In this document: one piece after another, positions 40,883 through 50,146 of the stretch
Layout: the number at the start of each line of letters is the position of its first letter
Numbering within the stretch: position 1 is the stretch's first letter
Source: Bifidobacterium dentium JCM 1195 = DSM 20436
Lineage (GTDB): Bacteria; Actinomycetota; Actinomycetes; Actinomycetales; Bifidobacteriaceae
Assembly: GCF_001042595.1 (NCBI RefSeq)
Contig: NZ_AP012326.1
Location: forward strand, 1,302,001-1,366,000
DNA: 64,000 nt
Direction: 5' to 3'
Translations under genes and position numbers: made by a program
The notes under the pieces: generated by a model
Databases searched by the model: none
Told to the model about the DNA's origin: nothing
The model's input: the letters and a program-made list of their open reading frames with translations, nothing else

Positions 40883-41872
40883 TCACATGCCGGTGGCCCA
40901 CAGCAGTACGCACACGAACGGCGCGCACAGCAGTATGGAATCGACGCGATCCATTACGCCACCATGCCCCTTGAGCAGATGGCCCATATCCTTGATGCCG
41001 ATGTCACGCTTAAGCATGGATGCGCACAGGTCGCCGAACGTGCCGGCGATGCCGATCATGATGCCGGCGATGACGGGCACCCACCAGCGGGACATCCAAA
41101 CGGAAGCGTCATAGGTGCAGAACATCACCACGAACGCGCCCACCATGGCGAACACGATGGAGCCGGCCAGGCCCTCCCAGGACTTCTTCGGTGAAATACG
41201 GGGACTGAGCTTGTGCTTGCCCAGCCAGGCTCCGGCGAAGAGACCACCGGTATCGCTCAGGGCCGGCATGAACACCAGCATGATGGCATGCGCCACCGGA
41301 TGATCGTTGAACGTCAACGGCATGATCAGACAGGAGGCGAGCAGTGGAATATACAGTACGGTGAACATGGAGACCGCCACATGGCTCAGACGGCTATGGC
41401 TGATTTCGCCTTGCTCATGGTTGAATGATGATTCGAGTCTTGCACCGGCATCGGTGTGGGACAGCTTGTTGGCGACGGCCAACGAGATTCTGCTGCCGAA
41501 CGTCACTTTGGCGCTTGCCGCCATGGCGACCAGCAGCAGGGACACCAGCACGCAGATCGTCATGGCGACGATGTGCCGATCACTGTAGAAGGTGGCCAGC
41601 AAGGTCGCCGTGGAGCAGATCCATAACATCACCACCGGGATATGCAATCCGGCGGTGGCGAAATCGACACGCAGCTCCCACAAGGCAAGTAGCATGAACA
41701 GCACGACAAGATAGACAAACAGGTCTATGCTGATCAGCAGGCAGGCCAGAATAAGTATGACCAGCACGGCCGCGGTGGCGATGGCCTGCGGCATATTGCG
41801 CCCGGTTCTCTTATTGATGGCGTTGATGGCCTCTTCGGCTTCCTTCTCGCGCTGTTCCTGATGCTCCATCAT
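40883..41872 (-). CDS. cdsA: Phosphatidate cytidylyltransferase
   Basis: A 329-residue polytopic enzyme. The family signature near the C-terminus reads SPRISPKKSWEG, with GDLCASMLKRDIGIKDMG and HGGVMDRVDS after it. It makes CDP-diacylglycerol, the substrate of both CDP-alcohol transferases in this window. A charged ~25-residue N-terminal head precedes about eight helices. Two adjacent ATG codons follow AAGGAACC. The order pyrH-frr-cdsA is widespread in bacteria. Confidence 0.94.
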   Translation of the reverse strand: MMEHQEQREKEAEEAINAINKRTGRNMPQAIATAAVLVILILACLLISIDLFVYLVVLFMLLALWELRVDFATAGLHIPVVMLWICSTATLLATFYSDRHIVAMTICVLVSLLLVAMAASAKVTFGSRISLAVANKLSHTDAGARLESSFNHEQGEISHSRLSHVAVSMFTVLYIPLLASCLIMPLTFNDHPVAHAIMLVFMPALSDTGGLFAGAWLGKHKLSPRISPKKSWEGLAGSIVFAMVGAFVVMFCTYDASVWMSRWWVPVIAGIMIGIAGTFGDLCASMLKRDIGIKDMGHLLKGHGGVMDRVDSILLCAPFVCVLLWATGM

Positions 41873-41925
41873 GGTTCCTTGAGTGTCTTCGCTGACGTCG
41901 ATCGTCGATTATGAATGTCTGTGAA

Positions 41926-42480
41926 TCAGACCTCCATAATCTCCTTCTGCTTGGCTTCAAGCAGGGTGTCGAGTTCGTCGGTAGTCTGCTTGGTGACCTT
42001 GTCGAGCTCCTTCAGGAGACGATCGCCCTCATCTTCGCCCATGTCGCCATCCTTGATGGCCTTATCGATGGACTCCTTGGTCTTGCGGCGGATGTTGCGC
42101 ACGGCGACCTTGCCGTCTTCCGCCTTGCCCTTGGCGAGTTTGACGTATTCCTTGCGACGCTCTTCGGTAAGTTCCGGCATGGTCAGTCGAATGACGTTGC
42201 CGTCACGGCGCGGGCTAGCACCAAGATCGGAATCACGCAGGGCCTTTTCCACGGCATTGGCCTGCGAGGCATCGAACGGGGTGACGGACAGGGTGCGTGG
42301 TTCCGGAACGCCGATGGTGGCGACGGCCTTCAGCGGCGTCGGCGCACCGTAGTAATCGACGGTGATGCCGTTGAACAGGGCCGGATTGGCGCGACCGGTA
42401 CGGATGCCGGAGAAGTTCTCCTTGGTGGATTCGACGGACTTGGCCATCTGGGCCTTGGCCTGATCGACGATGTTTGCCAT
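41926..42480 (-). CDS. frr: Ribosome recycling factor
   Basis: About 184 residues, the standard size. The conserved core has ENFSGIRTGRANPALFNGI, VDYYGAPTPL, LTEERRKEYVKLAK and the RNIRRKTKESIDK helix. With EF-G it splits the ribosome after termination. I choose ATG 42480 because AAGGAG lies 7 bases upstream; ATG 42486 would leave only one base. It is 48 bases after pyrH. Confidence 0.96.
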   Translation of the reverse strand: MANIVDQAKAQMAKSVESTKENFSGIRTGRANPALFNGITVDYYGAPTPLKAVATIGVPEPRTLSVTPFDASQANAVEKALRDSDLGASPRRDGNVIRLTMPELTEERRKEYVKLAKGKAEDGKVAVRNIRRKTKESIDKAIKDGDMGEDEGDRLLKELDKVTKQTTDELDTLLEAKQKEIMEV

Positions 42481-42528
42481 ATTCATACTCCTTGTTTGTG
42501 ATTGATCGATATTCGACGTTGAATGTCG

Positions 42529-43278
42529 TTACTCGGCCAACGAGGATTCCGCAGTGGAAACCATGGTACCAATTTCCTCACCGAGCAAAGCGCGGGTGAC
42601 GTTGCCCTCGCCTTCAAGACCGAACACGCGAATGAGCTGCTTGTTGTCGCGCGCCATGGAAAGTGCCGAGGCGTCCATGACGGCCAGGTTGTCGACAAGC
42701 GCGCGGTTATAGCTCAAGGTCGCGAAACGCCTGGCGTTCTCGTCCTTGCGTGGGTCGGCGGTATAGACGCCGTCCACACCGTTCTTGCCCATAAGCACCT
42801 CATCGCAATGAATTTCCAGAGAACGCTGAATGGACACGGTATCGGTGGAGAAATACGGCATGCCCGCACCGGCACCGAAGATTACGACACGGCCCTTTTC
42901 GAGGTGACGAATGGCCTTGAGAGGAATGTACGGTTCGGCGACCTGTCCCATGGTGATGGCGGTCTGCACTCGGGTGGCCTGGCCTTCCTGTTCCAGGAAA
43001 TCCTGCAATGCCAAGCAATTCATCACGGTGCCAAGCATGCCCATGTAGTCGCCGCGGGAGCGGTCGATGCCAGCCTGCTGCAGTTCCGCCCCACGGAAGA
43101 AGTTACCGCCGCCGACCACGATCGCTACCTGCACGCCCTGCTGGACAGCGGGAACGATTTCACCTGCGATGCGTCGGATCACGGTCGTATCGATGCCGAC
43201 CTTGCCGCCACCGAATGCCTCGCCGGAGAGCTTGAGTAGCACCCTACGCGGATTGTCACCAGTGTTTTCGCCAGTCAT
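42529..43278 (-). CDS. pyrH: Uridylate kinase
   Basis: A 249-residue bacterial UMP kinase of the amino-acid-kinase family, with [22 protein letters not shown] and GTGMP-like [15 protein letters not shown]. It phosphorylates UMP to UDP. It lies downstream of tsf, separated from it by a strong terminator, so the 177-base gap may hold its own promoter; I cannot point to one with confidence. Confidence 0.96.
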   Translation of the reverse strand: MTGENTGDNPRRVLLKLSGEAFGGGKVGIDTTVIRRIAGEIVPAVQQGVQVAIVVGGGNFFRGAELQQAGIDRSRGDYMGMLGTVMNCLALQDFLEQEGQATRVQTAITMGQVAEPYIPLKAIRHLEKGRVVIFGAGAGMPYFSTDTVSIQRSLEIHCDEVLMGKNGVDGVYTADPRKDENARRFATLSYNRALVDNLAVMDASALSMARDNKQLIRVFGLEGEGNVTRALLGEEIGTMVSTAESSLAE

Positions 43279-43377
43279 GAAAAGCCTTTCTTGCCCGAAA
43301 ACTCACGAAATTTACCGCTCTCCAGACTATCGGCAAACAACGACACCGCACTTGAACGACACAGCCCATAAAACAAA

Positions 43378-43408
43378 AAGCGGCCATCATGTACGATGAT
43401 GGCCGCTT
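43378..43408 (-). terminator. Terminator of tsf with T-rich tail
   Basis: AAGCGGCCATCAT (43378-43390) pairs with ATGATGGCCGCTT (43396-43408), a 13-bp stem with a 5-base loop. On the minus strand a TTTTGTTTTA run follows, making this the clearest intrinsic terminator in the window. Confidence 0.85.
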
Positions 43409-43455
43409 CGGGATACATCGTCATGCGATGCGTCCCGGCTTTACCGTAAGCGAGT

Positions 43456-44307
43456 TCACTCGGCTTCGCCCTTGCCGACCTCCACGCGAGCGAAGGCCAG
43501 AGCGGCGCCACCGACTTCCTTGAACAGGTCGCCGACGGTCTTGGACGGATCCTTGACGTAGGACTGCTCAAGCAGGACGTTCTCCTTGTAGAAGGCATTC
43601 AGACGGCCTTCCACGATCTTCGGAACGATTTTCTCCGGCTTGCCTTCGGCCAGGGACTTCTCGGTGGCCACGCGACGCTCGGACTCGACCACATCGGACG
43701 GAACGTCCTCACGGGTCAGCCACTGAGCGCCCATAGCGGAGATCTGCAGAGCGGCCTCGTGAGCCACGGCGGCACCTGCCTCGTCGGTGGCGATCATGGC
43801 CACGATGCTCGGCGGCATCTCAGCGGACTTCTTGTGGGCATAGATTTCGACGTGCGGACCGGCAACCTTGGCGAACTGGCCGACCTTGACGTGCTCGCCG
43901 AACAGGGCCGCAGCCTCTTCGACGGCTTCCTTCACGGTGGCGTCGCCGGAGGCGGCAGCCAGGACCTCATCCACGGAGGATGCCTCGGCCTTGACGGCGT
44001 CTTCGAGAACGCTGTCCGCGAATTCCACGAACTTCGGGGTCTTGGCCACGAAGTCGGTCTCGGAGTTAAGCTCGACGGCATAACCGGTCTGGCCATCGGC
44101 GGATTCCACGACCTTGGAGGCGATGGTGCCTTCCTGGGCCTTACGGCCTTCGCGCTTGCCTGCGGCCTGGATACCCTTGGCGCGGATGATCTCCTTGGCG
44201 CGAGCCACGTCACCCTCGGCCTCGGTCAGGGCCTTCTTAACGTCCATCATGCCGGCGCCGGTTTCCTCGCGCACCTGCTTGATCAGAGCTGCAGTGATTG
44301 CTGCCAT
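43456..44307 (-). CDS. tsf: Elongation factor Ts
   Basis: A 283-residue EF-Ts with the family N-terminus AAITAALIKQVREETGAGMMDVKKAL and the core signature ELNSETDFVAKT. It exchanges guanine nucleotide on EF-Tu. AGGAGACAAATCA precedes ATG 44307; the frame to 44340 is longer. It follows rpsB with a hairpin between them. Confidence 0.96.
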   Translation of the reverse strand: MAAITAALIKQVREETGAGMMDVKKALTEAEGDVARAKEIIRAKGIQAAGKREGRKAQEGTIASKVVESADGQTGYAVELNSETDFVAKTPKFVEFADSVLEDAVKAEASSVDEVLAAASGDATVKEAVEEAAALFGEHVKVGQFAKVAGPHVEIYAHKKSAEMPPSIVAMIATDEAGAAVAHEAALQISAMGAQWLTREDVPSDVVESERRVATEKSLAEGKPEKIVPKIVEGRLNAFYKENVLLEQSYVKDPSKTVGDLFKEVGGAALAFARVEVGKGEAE

Positions 44308-44340
44308 TGATTTGTCTCCTCTGAAAAAATAATGTCCCAT

Positions 44341-44369
44341 ATGATGGGAGGCATTGCACCTCCCATCAT
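44341..44369 (-). terminator. Hairpin between rpsB and tsf
   Basis: ATGATGGGAGG (44341-44351) pairs with CCTCCCATCAT (44359-44369), an 11-bp stem with a 7-base loop. On the minus strand a T-rich stretch follows about 10 bases later, just before the tsf ribosome site. It may attenuate tsf relative to rpsB or protect the rpsB message end. Confidence 0.6.
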
Positions 44370-44380
44370 AGAGGATGTGT

Positions 44381-45199
44381 TCACTCAGCCTTGGCTTCGC
44401 CTTCAGCTTCAGCCGGAGCTTCGGAGGCCGGAGCGCCCTCGGTCAGGAGCTCCTTCTCCCAAGCGGCCATCGGCTGCTCGGTCTCACCCTCGGCCTTGGC
44501 GGCCTTGCCGGAACGCTCCAGCAGACCTTCGGCCACTGCATCGGCCATGAGGCTGGTCAGCAGCTCGATGCCGCGGATGGCGTCGTCATTGGCGGCGATC
44601 GGGTATTCGACGGACTCCGGATCGGCGTTGGTGTCGACGATGGCGACGACCGGGATGCCCAGCTTGTGAGCTTCCTCGACGGCCAGCGCTTCCTTGTTGA
44701 CGTCAACGACGAACATGGCGGACGGGGTACGGTTCATGTTACGGATACCGCCCAGCTGCTTGGCCAGCTTGTCCTTCTCGCGCTCGAGAAGCAGCAGTTC
44801 CTTCTTGGTCAGGCCGGAGCCATGCACGTCGGTGAAGTCCATCTCTTCGAGTTCCTTGAGACGGGAGACGCGCTTGGACACGGTCTGGAAGTTGGTCAGC
44901 ATGCCGCCGAGCCAGCGCTCGGAGACATACGGCATGTTCACGCGGGTGGCCTGGGAGGACACTGCTTCCTGAGCCTGCTTCTTGGTGCCGACGAACAGCA
45001 CGGTGCCGTTATGAGCGACGGTGGCCTTGATGAAGTCATAGGCGGCGTCGATCATATCGAGCGACTTGAACAGGTTGATGATGTGAATGCCGTTGCGCTG
45101 GGTGAGGATGAACTGCTTCATCTTCGGGTTCCAACGACGGGTCTGGTGGCCGAAGTGCAGACCTGCCTTCAGCATATCGCTCATAGTGATCTGAGCCAT
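44381..45199 (-). CDS. rpsB: 30S ribosomal protein S2
   Basis: A 272-residue S2 with the typical [27 protein letters not shown] and [10 protein letters not shown] segments and an Ala/Glu-rich acidic tail of about 35 residues. It is a small-subunit protein. GAGGTAGCGATACC precedes the ATG. A long upstream gap (281 bases) suggests a structured leader. Transcribed leftward with tsf. Confidence 0.96.
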   Translation of the reverse strand: MAQITMSDMLKAGLHFGHQTRRWNPKMKQFILTQRNGIHIINLFKSLDMIDAAYDFIKATVAHNGTVLFVGTKKQAQEAVSSQATRVNMPYVSERWLGGMLTNFQTVSKRVSRLKELEEMDFTDVHGSGLTKKELLLLEREKDKLAKQLGGIRNMNRTPSAMFVVDVNKEALAVEEAHKLGIPVVAIVDTNADPESVEYPIAANDDAIRGIELLTSLMADAVAEGLLERSGKAAKAEGETEQPMAAWEKELLTEGAPASEAPAEAEGEAKAE

Positions 45200-45480
45200 G
45201 GTATCGCTACCTCTTTCTTGTCGGTTCTTGCCTGGTCATGCGTCCCTGCGTGCAACCTCGCCTTGGAGGCGGGGCCGACCGACACAGGTCGTCGCGAACA
45301 TGACGCGAATTTGCTGCATGCCGGTTGACGATAATGGTTGGTCCGAAGCGCTTGCGACTGCACTTCTCGCCGGGTGGCATACGAAGTATGAAGATACCAC
45401 AGGGTCCCGTCTTTTTCGGACGGGACCCTGCCAAACCCTGTCAACAGGTGTAATTCCAAGCTCTTTGCCGGAACGGAAAC
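45200..45480 (-). other. 281-base gap: def terminator and long rpsB leader
   Basis: The largest noncoding stretch of the window. On the minus strand it holds first the def terminator (45400-45430), then about 200 bases that lead to rpsB. In that leader TGTCGGT near 45280 can pair with ACCGACA at 45220-45226, enclosing a CGCCT/AGGCG hairpin. This could be an S2 autoregulatory leader, but it matches no known motif that I can verify. I could not pick a convincing promoter. Confidence 0.4.
45400..45430 (-). terminator. Terminator of def
   Basis: CAGGGTCCCGTC (45400-45411) pairs with GACGGGACCCTG (45419-45430), a 12-bp perfect stem. The run of five T lies inside the loop on the plus strand. Confidence 0.7.
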
Positions 45481-45966
45481 CTACTGACGGTGATTGCGCA
45501 TGTATCGCATCGCTTCGCGGCGTTCTTCCTTCTCGAGACGGTCAAGATAGACATGGCCATCCAGATGATCGGTCTCATGCTGCAACATGCGGCCCATGAT
45601 GCCATGCCCTTCCAGTACGACCGGGTTTCCGTCCAGATCAATGCCTCGTACCCGGGCGTAATCGGCACGGCGGGTCTTGTACCACAGGCCCGGTACCGAC
45701 AGGCAACCCTCATCGCCGTACTGTTCGCCGCTGGTCTCTTCGAGCACGGGATTCAGGACATAGCCGATTTTGCCATCGATGTTGTAGGAGAACGCACGTA
45801 GGTTCACTCCGATCTGGTTGGCCGACAGGCCGGCACGGCCAGGATCGTCAACGGTGTCCAGCAGATCCTGCACCAAGTGGCGCACGGCCGGAGTGATTTC
45901 CTTGATGGGGTCGCATGGGGTACGTAGCACCGGGTCTGGCACGACTCGAATCTCACGAATTGCCAA
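45481..45966 (-). CDS. def: Peptide deformylase
   Basis: A 161-residue deformylase. All three metal and catalytic motifs are present: [11 protein letters not shown] (family GxGLAAxQ, with Ser for one Ala), EGCLSVPG and HETDHLDG. It removes formyl from the N-terminal methionine of new proteins. The start is TTG 45966, supported by GAGGAGAAATAATC upstream and by the family N-terminus [14 protein letters not shown]. It begins 2 bases after the acyl-CoA ligase stop, so the two are coupled. Confidence 0.95.
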   Translation of the reverse strand: MAIREIRVVPDPVLRTPCDPIKEITPAVRHLVQDLLDTVDDPGRAGLSANQIGVNLRAFSYNIDGKIGYVLNPVLEETSGEQYGDEGCLSVPGLWYKTRRADYARVRGIDLDGNPVVLEGHGIMGRMLQHETDHLDGHVYLDRLEKEERREAMRYMRNHRQ

Positions 45967-45968
45967 GA

Positions 45969-48017
45969 TTATTTCTCCTCGTCTGTAATCGTTGCCTCAG
46001 ATGCTGCGGAATCGTCCGGCGTCTCAGCTTCGCCATGCGATTCCTCAGTCTGTCTCTTGATTTCCTCCTGCATGGTATCAAATGCCTGCCGAACCTTCGG
46101 ACTCACGGATTCCGATGCCTGACGGACGCTTTCGGATGCCTGCTTGACGGTTTCCGTAGTGCGGTCGAGAATCTGCACGGTCTTCGGCAATGGTTTCCCG
46201 GAAGGCTTCGGCGCGTACAGCACGTTTTCGATCGTTTCGGCGTACCGTTGCAGCACCTTCGGGCGGACCACCTTCAGACTGGCGGTCAACGTGCCGTTGT
46301 CCTGGCTGAATTCCTCGTCCAGCACCTCGAACTTGCGCACCGATTCCGCACGGGACACGTTGGAATTGGCTTTTTCGACGTACTGCTGGATAAAGGCGCG
46401 CACCGCATCATTGTCCGCAATCTGTGACAATGGCATATCGGCATCAAGGCCCTGCTGGGAGAGCCAGGAGCGCACCATATCCGGGTCGAGTTCGATCAAT
46501 GCGCCGATGAACGGCTTGCCGTCCCCCACGACCACGCTGTGCGAAACGATCGGGCAGGTATTGATGATGTCCTCCATCGGGGCGGGACTCACGTTCTTGC
46601 CGCCGGCGGTGATGATGATGTCCTTCTTACGACCCGTAATGTACACGAAGCCGTCATCGTCGATGGTGCCGAGATCTCCGGTGCGCAGCCATCCATCGGG
46701 CAGCTTGACCTCAGCGGTAAGCTCGGGCTTCTTGTAATAGCCGAGGAACACATTCGGCCCCTCGACGAGCAGCTCGCCGTCATCGTCGACGCGCACCCCC
46801 ATGCCGGGACCGGGCTTGCCTACTGATCCTACGCGATTGGCATCCTGCCAGTTGACGATCATCGGGGCCGCGGTCTCGGTCATGCCATACCCCTGAATGA
46901 ACGTAATGTCATCCATGCCATTGAAGAAATGGGCCAGATCGACGTTCAACGGTGCGCCGCCGCACGCCAGATAGCGCATGTTCGGGCCAAGCGCCGAACG
47001 AATGGACTTGCCTACGGTGGACATGAAGAACGAATGCTCGGCACGCGAGGTGAGCGAATGACGACCGGTCTCCTGCTCATCCTTGGACCAGCGCACGAAA
47101 TGTTCGAAGGCCTTGGCGAACAGACGGCCGCGGATGCCGGCACCGGCCTTCTGCGAGGCCGCGTTGTACACCTTTTCGAATACGCGCGGCACGCCGAGCA
47201 GATAGGTGGGCTTGAAACTGCGCAAATCGGCCAGCAAATGCTTGGCCCCGGGCAGGTAACCGACCACGCCTTGGCCGCCGATGGCCACGTACTGAATGTA
47301 CCTGGCGAAACAGTGCGCCAACGGCAGGAACAGCATCAGTCGATTCGGCTGGTAGAGCATCTCGTCGAGAATGATGTAGCCGTTGAGCACGATATGAGTG
47401 AAATTGCGATGCGATAGCATCGCGCCTTTTGGCTTGCCCGTGGAACCCGATGTATAGACGATGGTCAGCATGTCATCGGCCTTGACCCGCGCAATGGCCC
47501 TGTCAAGCGTATTGCCGTCGACCGCCTGACCGAAATCGGCGACGGCATCGAGGCCATCCGCCTCGAAATTGAACACGTACTTCAAGCCATCGTGGCTGTC
47601 GCGAATCTGTTCCAGTGTCTGTGTATGCGCGAAATCACCGGCAAAGGCGATAACCGGGTTCACCTCTTCGATAATGGAGGCTGCCTGCCTGGCTGAATCC
47701 GTTTCGTACACGGGTACGCTCACCGCGCCGATCGCGGCGCATGCGAAATCGACGACGCCCCATTCGTAGCAGGTCGGTGAATAGATGACCACCATGCTAC
47801 CGGCCTTGACTCCGAGTCCGAGCAGACCTTTGGCCACGCCGTTCACTCGATCGAGCATCTGTCCGGCGGTCACATCATGCCAGTGCCGGGTCTCATCATC
47901 CTGCCACTGGGCGATCAGATCGTCGGGATTCCGCTCCGCCCGTTTGGAGAGCAACGAATACACGGTGTCCTCATCAGTGGTGCTGTACGCAGGTTCCGGT
48001 ATAAATTCACGCAACAT
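45969..48017 (-). CDS. fadD: Long-chain acyl-CoA ligase (AMP-forming)
   Basis: A 682-residue ANL-superfamily adenylating enzyme with [41 protein letters not shown] and [17 protein letters not shown]. It activates a long-chain fatty acid with ATP and CoA at the membrane surface. The C-terminal ~80 residues are an extra Lys/Glu-rich helical tail beyond the catalytic core. The protein is related to the ligase at 53126-54937 but clearly different. Bifidobacteria lack beta-oxidation as far as I know, so the product probably serves lipid synthesis. Confidence 0.9.
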   Translation of the reverse strand: MLREFIPEPAYSTTDEDTVYSLLSKRAERNPDDLIAQWQDDETRHWHDVTAGQMLDRVNGVAKGLLGLGVKAGSMVVIYSPTCYEWGVVDFACAAIGAVSVPVYETDSARQAASIIEEVNPVIAFAGDFAHTQTLEQIRDSHDGLKYVFNFEADGLDAVADFGQAVDGNTLDRAIARVKADDMLTIVYTSGSTGKPKGAMLSHRNFTHIVLNGYIILDEMLYQPNRLMLFLPLAHCFARYIQYVAIGGQGVVGYLPGAKHLLADLRSFKPTYLLGVPRVFEKVYNAASQKAGAGIRGRLFAKAFEHFVRWSKDEQETGRHSLTSRAEHSFFMSTVGKSIRSALGPNMRYLACGGAPLNVDLAHFFNGMDDITFIQGYGMTETAAPMIVNWQDANRVGSVGKPGPGMGVRVDDDGELLVEGPNVFLGYYKKPELTAEVKLPDGWLRTGDLGTIDDDGFVYITGRKKDIIITAGGKNVSPAPMEDIINTCPIVSHSVVVGDGKPFIGALIELDPDMVRSWLSQQGLDADMPLSQIADNDAVRAFIQQYVEKANSNVSRAESVRKFEVLDEEFSQDNGTLTASLKVVRPKVLQRYAETIENVLYAPKPSGKPLPKTVQILDRTTETVKQASESVRQASESVSPKVRQAFDTMQEEIKRQTEESHGEAETPDDSAASEATITDEEK

Positions 48018-48056
48018 GAGTCCCTATAGTAGTTGCCACTTTCTCAAGGCACGCTG

Positions 48057-48100
48057 AAAACCCTTGAAAATGGCTATTTTTCGCCGTTTTCAAGGGTTTT
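48057..48100 (-). terminator. 14-bp hairpin between the hypothetical gene and fadD
   Basis: AAAACCCTTGAAAA (48057-48070) pairs with TTTTCAAGGGTTTT (48087-48100). It lies 32 bases after the hypothetical gene's stop; A and T flanks make it an intrinsic terminator on either strand. Confidence 0.75.
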
Positions 48101-48132
48101 GCCTGTTTTTCTTCCAGCGATGGCGGGAAACG

Positions 48133-48750
48133 TCAGCCGATATCAGAATATGCGCATTTCCAAGCTGTTCCCATTCGTTCGAACACCATGTTGCAACACA
48201 TTCGTTCGGCACCGATGCGCAACATGACCACGCAGTCGAATTTTTGAGGATTGACCAACCATCCGTTGATGGATCCCATGATGACCGGCAAGATTCCGAT
48301 TCTGGCGTGCAATCTCGCATCTCTGCGCATGTGTTCGACCAACAGTTGGGAAGCGTTTTCCAAACGTTTCAGGCATGTCGGAGTCATCCTGCGTTCAATG
48401 CGCGCCGGTTTCGTCCTGCCACGGAAGATATCGGCGGAATCACAGGCGATACGTGCCGAGTTCATTGCCATGGCATGAGCCTGCTGAGGATCCCATTCCA
48501 TGGCATCAGTGCGCACGAAGTGAAATGGAATGGGCTCGGCGGAGAGTTCGGCGGCGATGAATCCGTCGAAGACGGGCAATGGCGTTTTCTGCTTGGTGAG
48601 ATACTCTTGCCACATCATATTGGTATCGCCATTCGGGTTCAGTACGGCATCCAACCCGGAGGACGGAATATCCTCCGAAATTTCATCGTCCTCCTCCTGC
48701 TCCTGCAGATCATCATCGGGAGGGGGGACGTCTTCTTCGGGATCCTTCAT
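48133..48750 (-). CDS. Hypothetical protein with acidic N-terminus
   Basis: A 205-residue protein, not recognised. The first ~30 residues are strongly acidic and proline-containing (EEDVPPPDDDLQEQEEDDE), with no signal peptide or membrane helix. The rest has a hydrophobic-core pattern with a Leu/Val-rich segment near GILPVIMGSINGWL and several cysteines near the end (CNMVFERMGTAWKC). AGGGGAG lies 4-5 bases before the ATG, and a strong terminator follows, so this is a real single-gene unit. Two adjacent palindromes lie upstream. A conserved cytoplasmic actinobacterial protein is plausible; no function can be assigned. Confidence 0.7.
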   Translation of the reverse strand: MKDPEEDVPPPDDDLQEQEEDDEISEDIPSSGLDAVLNPNGDTNMMWQEYLTKQKTPLPVFDGFIAAELSAEPIPFHFVRTDAMEWDPQQAHAMAMNSARIACDSADIFRGRTKPARIERRMTPTCLKRLENASQLLVEHMRRDARLHARIGILPVIMGSINGWLVNPQKFDCVVMLRIGAERMCCNMVFERMGTAWKCAYSDIG

Positions 48751-48773
48751 GGGGCTCCCCTTTCTTGTACGTT

Positions 48774-48803
48774 CATATTCACCATTGAATATGGGGGTAC
48801 CCC
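48774..48803. promoter_or_regulatory. Adjacent palindromes upstream of the hypothetical gene
   Basis: CATATTCA-CCAT-TGAATATG (48774-48793) is immediately followed by the perfect palindrome GGGGTACCCC (48794-48803), 24-53 bases before the start codon at 48750. The position fits operators. The motif ACCCCTAT recurs at 48866-48873 in the same gap. No known regulator site is recognised. Confidence 0.4.
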
Positions 48804-48817
48804 TATTACAGCGTTAA

Positions 48818-48850
48818 AAATCCCTTCCGTCAAATCGGCGGAAGGGATTT
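48818..48850 (-). terminator. Terminator of guaB3
   Basis: AAATCCCTTCCG (48818-48829) pairs with CGGAAGGGATTT (48839-48850), a 12-bp stem 35 bases after the guaB3 stop. Confidence 0.75.
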
Positions 48851-48885
48851 GTGAATATGTGGATAACCCCTATCAGGGGTGGATG

Positions 48886-50010
48886 TCAGCGGGTGCTACG
48901 TGGGGCGACCGTCACCGAGCAACGCTGGAAGCTCTTGAGATCGACATAACCCGTAGTAGCCATGGCACGTCGCAGGGCGCCGATGAAGTTGGTGGTGCCA
49001 TCGGCCTGATGGCTTGGGCCGAACAGGACGCTCTCCAAAGACCCTACCGTACCGACGTTCGTACGGAAGCCACGTGGCAGCGTCTGATGACGGGCTTCGG
49101 TACCCCAATGCATACCCTGACCCGGAGCCTCCTCGGTTCGAGCCAACGGCGAACCGAGCATCACGGCATCGGCACCAAGTGCAAACGCCTTGACGAAACT
49201 GCCGGAGTCCCCCATGCTGCCATCGGCAATCACCTGCACATAGCGGCCGCCAGATTCATCCATATAGTCACGACGGGCTTCGGCCACGTCGGCGATGGCG
49301 GTGGCCATCGGGGCATGAACTCCGATGGTGTTGCGATTGGCGGAGACCGCACCGCCTCCGAACCCGACCAGCACACCGGCCGCACCGGTACGCATCAGAT
49401 GCAGCGCTGCGGTGTAGTTGGCCGCACCGCCGACGATGACCGGCACATCCAGATCGTAGATGAACTTCTTGAGATTCAACGGCTCATGGTTCTTCGACAC
49501 ATGTTCGGCGGACACCACGGTGCCGCGAATGACGAACAGGTCGACACCGGCATCGAGCACAGTCGAATAATAGTCTTGGGTGCGCTGCGGAGACAAGGCT
49601 CCGGCTACGGTGACTCCGGCGTCACGGATTTCATGCAGACGTTGCACGATGAGCTCCGGCTTGATCGGCTCGGCGTAGATCTGCTGGATGCGTCCGGTGG
49701 CCTGATCCGCAGGCAACTGTGCGATTTCGTCAAGCAACGGCTGCGGATCGTCATATCGGGTCCACAGGCCTTCCAAATCCAGCACACCCAGCGCGCCCAT
49801 CTTGCCCATGGCGATGGCGGTGGCCGGGCTGGTCACCGAATCCATCGGCGCACCGATGACCGGAACATCGAATTCATAGGCATCGACCTGCCATGAGGTC
49901 GATACATCCTGCGGATCGCGAGTACGACGGGAGGGAACGATAGCGACATCGTCCAACGAATAGGCCAGACGGCCCTTCTTGCCCAAACCGATTTCAATTT
50001 CCTGAGACAT
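48886..50010 (-). CDS. guaB3: GuaB3-type IMP dehydrogenase/GMP reductase family protein
   Basis: A 374-residue TIM-barrel protein of the GuaB3 branch: EIEIGLGKKGRLAYSLDDV at the start, then GAPMDSVTSP, GVLDLEG and VIRGTVVSAEHVSK. In true IMPDH the last region would hold the catalytic cysteine loop; it is absent here, as is the CBS insert. Actinobacteria carry this paralogue beside GuaB, and a cyanobacterial GuaB3 has been reported to act as GMP reductase (from memory). The real activity is unproven. ATG 50010 matches the family N-terminus; the longer frame to 50226 runs into icd. Confidence 0.85.
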   Translation of the reverse strand: MSQEIEIGLGKKGRLAYSLDDVAIVPSRRTRDPQDVSTSWQVDAYEFDVPVIGAPMDSVTSPATAIAMGKMGALGVLDLEGLWTRYDDPQPLLDEIAQLPADQATGRIQQIYAEPIKPELIVQRLHEIRDAGVTVAGALSPQRTQDYYSTVLDAGVDLFVIRGTVVSAEHVSKNHEPLNLKKFIYDLDVPVIVGGAANYTAALHLMRTGAAGVLVGFGGGAVSANRNTIGVHAPMATAIADVAEARRDYMDESGGRYVQVIADGSMGDSGSFVKAFALGADAVMLGSPLARTEEAPGQGMHWGTEARHQTLPRGFRTNVGTVGSLESVLFGPSHQADGTTNFIGALRRAMATTGYVDLKSFQRCSVTVAPRSTR

Positions 50011-50146
50011 GCCTTCAAGGCTAATGCTCAGCAATGACAGTGGGCGCACCGTGTCCACCTGTCGAATTTGGACATCGCCACACGGAATTAACACACTTCC
50101 GCTATGACGGAACACATAACCTTCAATCCCGACAGGAGGGCAACAC

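Noticed and set aside
39679..40974. Open frame of 431 codons on the plus strand opposite rlmN
   Set aside because: RlmN with its radical-SAM motif is encoded on the other strand. The antisense frame is a composition shadow.
48858..48866. Third DnaA-box sequence as part of the 58-base repeat
   Set aside because: TGTGGATAA is present, but its flanks do not match the repeat, so it is probably chance or an isolated site.
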